Shown here: positions 29,643-32,902 of the stretch, in pieces
How the letters are laid out: every line of letters begins with the position of its first letter
Position numbering within the stretch: the first letter of the stretch is position 1
DNA from: Methanomassiliicoccales archaeon
GTDB lineage: Archaea > Thermoplasmatota > Thermoplasmata > Methanomassiliicoccales > JACIVX01
Direction: 5' to 3'
DNA length: 32,902 bases
NCBI GenBank assembly: GCA_028682925.1
Contig: JAJRAG010000045.1
Location: 1-32,902, forward strand
Program-made: the position numbers and the translations under genes
Notes under the pieces: generated by a model
Databases searched by the model: none
The model's input: the letters and a program-made list of their open reading frames with translations, nothing else
What the model was told of the DNA's origin: nothing

Positions 29643-31334
29643 ATGACAGACGCCGAGAGAATGGAAGAACCTCTTCCTGAGGAGAGAGTTGAGAAAGACA
29701 TCAAGGAGAAGAGGTCAGGCGGCGGATTGTCAAATAGATACCTTTCATTCCTGCTCAAATTGAAGAGCAAGCCGATGAAGATCATGATCCCAACAGAGGT
29801 CAGCAAAGGACCGCTTGACGTCATAACAGAGATTCCCAAGATCTCGGACGCCGGAGTCGATGAGGTAGAGATCTCGAGAATCACTGACCCTTACTCATTC
29901 GTAAGAATAAAGTACGACAATGTCGGGGGAGAGTACCTCTATGAAGTCATCGAGCCGAACCTGTCCGGTGACGAGCGCAACCTTCTAGAGCTGCTGAAAG
30001 ACGCCCTCATTATGACATTGAACCTGGCAGAGATCGAGTCCAAAGCGCAGAAGGAGGAGATCCTGAACAAGGCAACGGACGCGCTCATGAAGACGTTCGG
30101 TGTGACGCTCCACCCGATCTCAAAGGACAGGATCATGTACTTCATTCGGAGAGACTTCATTGGATATGGGGCAATCGATGTCATGATGAACGACCCGAAC
30201 GTTGAGGACTGCTCTTGCGATGGGGTCGATATTCCACTCTACATATACCATAGGAAATACGGATCGATCAGGTCAAACATCAGATTCGTAAAGGAGGTCG
30301 AGCTTGATGCGTTCGTCGTCTGGCTAGCACAGAAGTGCGGAAAGCACATATCGGTCGCTGACCCGCTGCTTGACGCTACCATACCAGACGGATCGAGGCT
30401 CAATGCGACCCTTGGTAAGTACGTCACCAAGAGGGGGTCGTCCTTCACGATAAGACGCTTCAAGGAGAACCCGTTCACTCCTATCGATCTATTGAAGTTC
30501 AGAACGATGAGCACTGACATGATGGCCTACCTTTGGATCGCCACTGAGTACGGAAGCTCGATGCTCGTCTGCGGAGGTACGGCAAGCGGCAAGACGACGA
30601 CCCTGAACGCTGTCCTCCTTTTCATACCACCACAAATGAAGATAGTCAGCATTGAGGACACCAGGGAGCTCAACCTACCCCACGAGAACTGGATCCCCTC
30701 GCTCACAAGGGAGGGTTTCGGAGGGAGGGGGAGCAACAAGACCGGGACCATAGACATGTTCGAGTTGCTGACGACCGCTCTGAGACAGAGACCACAATAC
30801 CTGATGGTCGGAGAGGTCAGAGGCAAGGAGGCATATGTCGTCTTCCAGGCGATGGCGACCGGCAAGACCGCCTATTCGACCTTCCATGCAGAGGACGTTC
30901 AAGCGATGGTGCATAGGATGGAGAACGACCCGATCAATCTTCCCAGAGCACTGATGACAGCGTTGGACATCGTGCTTCTACAAGCGCAGGTGAAGGTCGG
31001 CACCAAAATGACAAGGAGGGTCAAGTCCCTCACAGAGATCGTCGGAATGGATCCGGAGACGGGGGAGCTTATCACGAATGCGGTTCACACTTGGAACCCC
31101 GCAGACGACACTTTCAACTTCAGCGGGCATTCGTATGTGTTCGAGAAGGTTAGAACGATAAGGAACTGGTCACCCAGGGAGATGGAACGCGAGGTCAAGC
31201 GGAGGGTCGACATCCTAGATTACATGAAGAAGATTGGTGTCGACAACTACAAACAGGTCGCGAGCATAATCTCAGCCTACTACAAGGACCCTGAGAAGGT
31301 CATCAAAGAGATCAGGGAGAAATTGACTGAGTAG
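29643..31334 (+). CDS. Type IV filament assembly ATPase 2 (FlaI/GspE superfamily)
   Basis: A 563-residue paralogue of the ATPase at 25868. It has the same domain order and shares long blocks, such as NVEDxSCDGVxIPL, SFTIRRFKExPFTP and MFELL/MYDLV-like segments. Walker A is GGTASGKT (311-318), the Asp box IEDTRELNLPH, Walker B LMVGEVRGKE (387-394) and the His box TFHAEDVQAM. All ATPase motifs are intact, so it is probably active. The main differences are a shorter N-terminal extension and a GRGSNKTG loop after the Asp box. It begins six bases after the second platform gene and ends the operon. Roles may be divided between extension and retraction or between two platform partners (inference). 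Confidence 0.92.
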   Translation: MTDAERMEEPLPEERVEKDIKEKRSGGGLSNRYLSFLLKLKSKPMKIMIPTEVSKGPLDVITEIPKISDAGVDEVEISRITDPYSFVRIKYDNVGGEYLYEVIEPNLSGDERNLLELLKDALIMTLNLAEIESKAQKEEILNKATDALMKTFGVTLHPISKDRIMYFIRRDFIGYGAIDVMMNDPNVEDCSCDGVDIPLYIYHRKYGSIRSNIRFVKEVELDAFVVWLAQKCGKHISVADPLLDATIPDGSRLNATLGKYVTKRGSSFTIRRFKENPFTPIDLLKFRTMSTDMMAYLWIATEYGSSMLVCGGTASGKTTTLNAVLLFIPPQMKIVSIEDTRELNLPHENWIPSLTREGFGGRGSNKTGTIDMFELLTTALRQRPQYLMVGEVRGKEAYVVFQAMATGKTAYSTFHAEDVQAMVHRMENDPINLPRALMTALDIVLLQAQVKVGTKMTRRVKSLTEIVGMDPETGELITNAVHTWNPADDTFNFSGHSYVFEKVRTIRNWSPREMEREVKRRVDILDYMKKIGVDNYKQVASIISAYYKDPEKVIKEIREKLTE

Positions 31335-31349
31335 GACCCGAAGTCCTAC
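31331..31349 (+). terminator. Hairpin at end of filament operon
   Basis: GTAGGAC (31331-31337) pairs perfectly with GTCCTAC (31343-31349) around a five-base loop. The ATPase stop codon TAG lies inside the 5' arm. A T-rich run at 31433-31438 follows at a distance. The remaining 31350-31490 shows nothing. Confidence 0.4.
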
Positions 31350-31494
31350 CGGATCTATTTCATCTTTCGATGATCCAGGTCCATCATCTTGACCCTCGCC
31401 TCCGATCACCTGGATTTCGTTCATAATGCCAGGCTTTTTGACTGAAATGGGCCTTGAAAAGGGTTGATATGAAGAATCGGAATCCTATCTAGAC

Positions 31495-31530
31495 AAAAGA
31501 GATAAAGAACAAAGAAAAGGAGAAAAGGGA
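31495..31530 (-). terminator. T-rich terminator of zinc-ribbon receptor gene
   Basis: On the minus strand, just after the stop at 31548, several runs of four T residues separated by single C or G bases form a pyrimidine-rich tract, the usual archaeal intrinsic terminator. Confidence 0.4.
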
Positions 31531-31547
31531 ATTAGGGTTTGCTTCTA

Positions 31548-32902
31548 CTAGGGTGTTTCCTCACCCTCATTCGATCCTGCTTCCGGAGGTTCTGTTTGCT
31601 CGGGAGGTTTCTCTTCCGCAGCTGTCTCCTCAGGTTTCTTCAAAACCTTCTTCTCGACCGGTCTCTTTACGATCCTCCTCAGCCGTGGCTTGCCCTCCTC
31701 TGCGGCCTCTTCCTTCAGGGTCTCCTGCATCGTCTCGAAGACGGTACCGCACTTGTGGCAGACCTTTGAGCCTCTGGGGTTGAGCGTACCGCAGACAGGA
31801 CAAGCGAAAGCGCCGAGCTTCCGGCGTTCCTCCTCTTGGGAAAGCCACTTCTCGAAGGTGATGTAGCTGGGCTGCTTCTTCCACCAGTCTGAGAACTTCG
31901 CCTCGGAGAACTTCTTCCCGAGGACTTCCTTGGCCTGCTCCCTGTATCCGTCCAAGAACTGCTGGTACTGCTCCCTCATCTTCTTCATGTACTCGTCCTC
32001 TTCTTCCGGAATCGGCCCAGTTACGAATTTCGCACCGCACTCCGGACACTCAGTTGAGTTCGCAGGTATCCAAGCCGCGCATTCGCTGCACTTCGCAGTG
32101 CCCGTCTCGAACTGCACGCCGCACTTCGGGCAGCGCTTCGAGGCCTCGGGTATGAGGGAACCGCACTCGCCGCACTCAACCATCTTCCCAAGTCCGTACT
32201 TGTACAAGTATAGCGAGAAGAATATGATGATCGCGGCGACTATGGCGATAATGATCGCATAGATCCACCAATCGGTCGGAGTCTCCACAAATCCTCTGCT
32301 CACGGTTATGTCCTGGGTGTGGCTGAACGTCTGATCCCCAATCTGGACTGTGACTCGAATCTTGTAGTCTCCTTCCTCTCCCAGAGGGATGTACTTGGAG
32401 GACTGGAAACTACCAGATGCTGTGGTCAGCGCAGTCGAGTTGGCACCGATTACACTACCGGACGCGCTCACGAGACTGATCCACGCAGATCTGCCTATGA
32501 GTGGGTCGCCACTAATCTCATTCGTCACAGTGCCACCAACCACGATGTCTGTGCCGGCCTTGTAGTCGAACACACCGCCCAGATCGATGACGATGAGGGG
32601 GTTTGGCACGTTGACACGGAACTGCATTGTAATCTCATTGTTGGAGTAGTTTCCTTCTCCTGCCCCAATATCTCCGAGCAGACTCGCTCTCATCGTCAGG
32701 TTGAACCATCCGAAGCTTGTGGTATTGACCACCCAGGTCAGGTTCGCAGTCACCGTAGCATTGGCGGCAATGTCGGTCGTGACCGTTCCAATGTTCCTGA
32801 TCATGCCTTCGGAGTTCGTGATGTCAAAAGCCACAACGACATCCATCGCGGACGTGTACCCATCGTTCTTGACCTGAGCTCCTATGACAATGGATTCACC
32901 GA
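31548..32902 (-). CDS. Membrane protein: Ig-like/CARDB outer domains, TM, three zinc ribbons (5' end cut)
   Basis: The frame stays open to the window edge, so at least the N-terminus is missing; the visible part is about 450 residues. It shows repeated beta-sandwich modules with CARDB/Ig-like phrasing (VKNDGYTSAMDVVVAF, FDYKAGTDIVVGGTV, GEEGDYKIRVTVQIGDQTF). One TM follows (WWIYAIIIAIVAAIIIFF), then three cytoplasmic zinc ribbons, each C-x2-C-x10-C-x2-C (for example CGECGSL, CSECAAW and CPVCGTL). An acidic helical stretch with Trp lies between ribbons 2 and 3, and the tail is Lys/Glu/Pro-rich. Outer domains plus inner ribbons suggest a surface receptor or anchor passing information inward, but no partner is known. 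It converges on the filament operon. Confidence 0.8.
   Translation of the reverse strand, partial: GESIVIGAQVKNDGYTSAMDVVVAFDITNSEGMIRNIGTVTTDIAANATVTANLTWVVNTTSFGWFNLTMRASLLGDIGAGEGNYSNNEITMQFRVNVPNPLIVIDLGGVFDYKAGTDIVVGGTVTNEISGDPLIGRSAWISLVSASGSVIGANSTALTTASGSFQSSKYIPLGEEGDYKIRVTVQIGDQTFSHTQDITVSRGFVETPTDWWIYAIIIAIVAAIIIFFSLYLYKYGLGKMVECGECGSLIPEASKRCPKCGVQFETGTAKCSECAAWIPANSTECPECGAKFVTGPIPEEEDEYMKKMREQYQQFLDGYREQAKEVLGKKFSEAKFSDWWKKQPSYITFEKWLSQEEERRKLGAFACPVCGTLNPRGSKVCHKCGTVFETMQETLKEEAAEEGKPRLRRIVKRPVEKKVLKKPEETAAEEKPPEQTEPPEAGSNEGEETP

Noticed and set aside
1..32902. CRISPR arrays, insertion sequences or phage-like blocks
   Set aside because: I found no regularly spaced direct repeats, no transposase-like frame and no integrase or structural phage gene; the tRNA gene has no visible attachment-site duplication nearby.

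Overview
The window looks archaeal, most likely a euryarchaeal lineage of the Thermoplasmatota type. The domain call is well supported; the lineage is inference from gene style. Archaeal evidence: a tRNA-Phe gene with a bulge-helix-bulge intron, a deoxyhypusine synthase, a DUF531-type SPOUT protein, FlaI/FlaJ-type (GspE/GspF superfamily) pilus motors with an archaeal-style pilin, a long Lhr-type helicase, and A/T-rich TATA boxes about 25 bases upstream of short-leader or leaderless starts. Ribosome-binding sites are of the GGAGG/GGTGA type. I see no CRISPR array, insertion sequence, rRNA or phage gene.

Layout. (1) 31-1310, minus: a Bcr/CflA-like MFS exporter broken by a frameshift in a (CT)5 tract. 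(2) 1646-3575, plus: a redox cluster of Rieske protein, glutaredoxin, ferredoxin-thioredoxin reductase catalytic subunit and a second Rieske protein, followed by a YdeI/OmpD-associated-family protein. (3) 3576-4159: mostly non-coding, with a hairpin and a possible Cys-rich mini-protein. (4) 4160-5107, minus: a nitrilase-family hydrolase. (5) 5364-7378, plus: a two-gene ABC-2 exporter. (6) 7439-9076: exonuclease III, a DUF3795-like Cys-rich protein and a zinc-ribbon membrane protein. (7) 9209-13229: a tungsten-type aldehyde:ferredoxin oxidoreductase diverging from a rubrerythrin-like di-iron protein and an HdrD/GlcF-like iron-sulfur protein. (8) 13438-21679: housekeeping and information genes (zinc-ribbon membrane protein, Lhr helicase, FAH-family hydrolase, a 78-aa unknown, RlmE, PurM, DUF531, deoxyhypusine synthase and a previously unlisted 56-aa gene heading its unit). 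(9) 22052-31334: a surface-filament region with a coiled-coil protein carrying a degenerate RecA/KaiC-like domain, a minus-strand unknown, tRNA-Phe, and a compact operon of pilin, secretion ATPase 1, two FlaJ/TadC-like membrane proteins and secretion ATPase 2. (10) 31548 to the right edge, minus: a membrane protein with Ig-like outer domains and three cytoplasmic zinc ribbons, cut by the window end.

How the genes fit together. The redox cluster suggests a ferredoxin-to-thiol electron path (FTR to glutaredoxin) with two different Rieske carriers. The AOR, di-iron and HdrD-like genes suggest ferredoxin-linked aldehyde oxidation near oxidative-stress protection. The most system-like part is the five-gene filament operon with two paralogous motor ATPases and two platform proteins; a coiled-coil RecA-like protein lies upstream and a zinc-ribbon surface receptor-like protein lies convergent to it.
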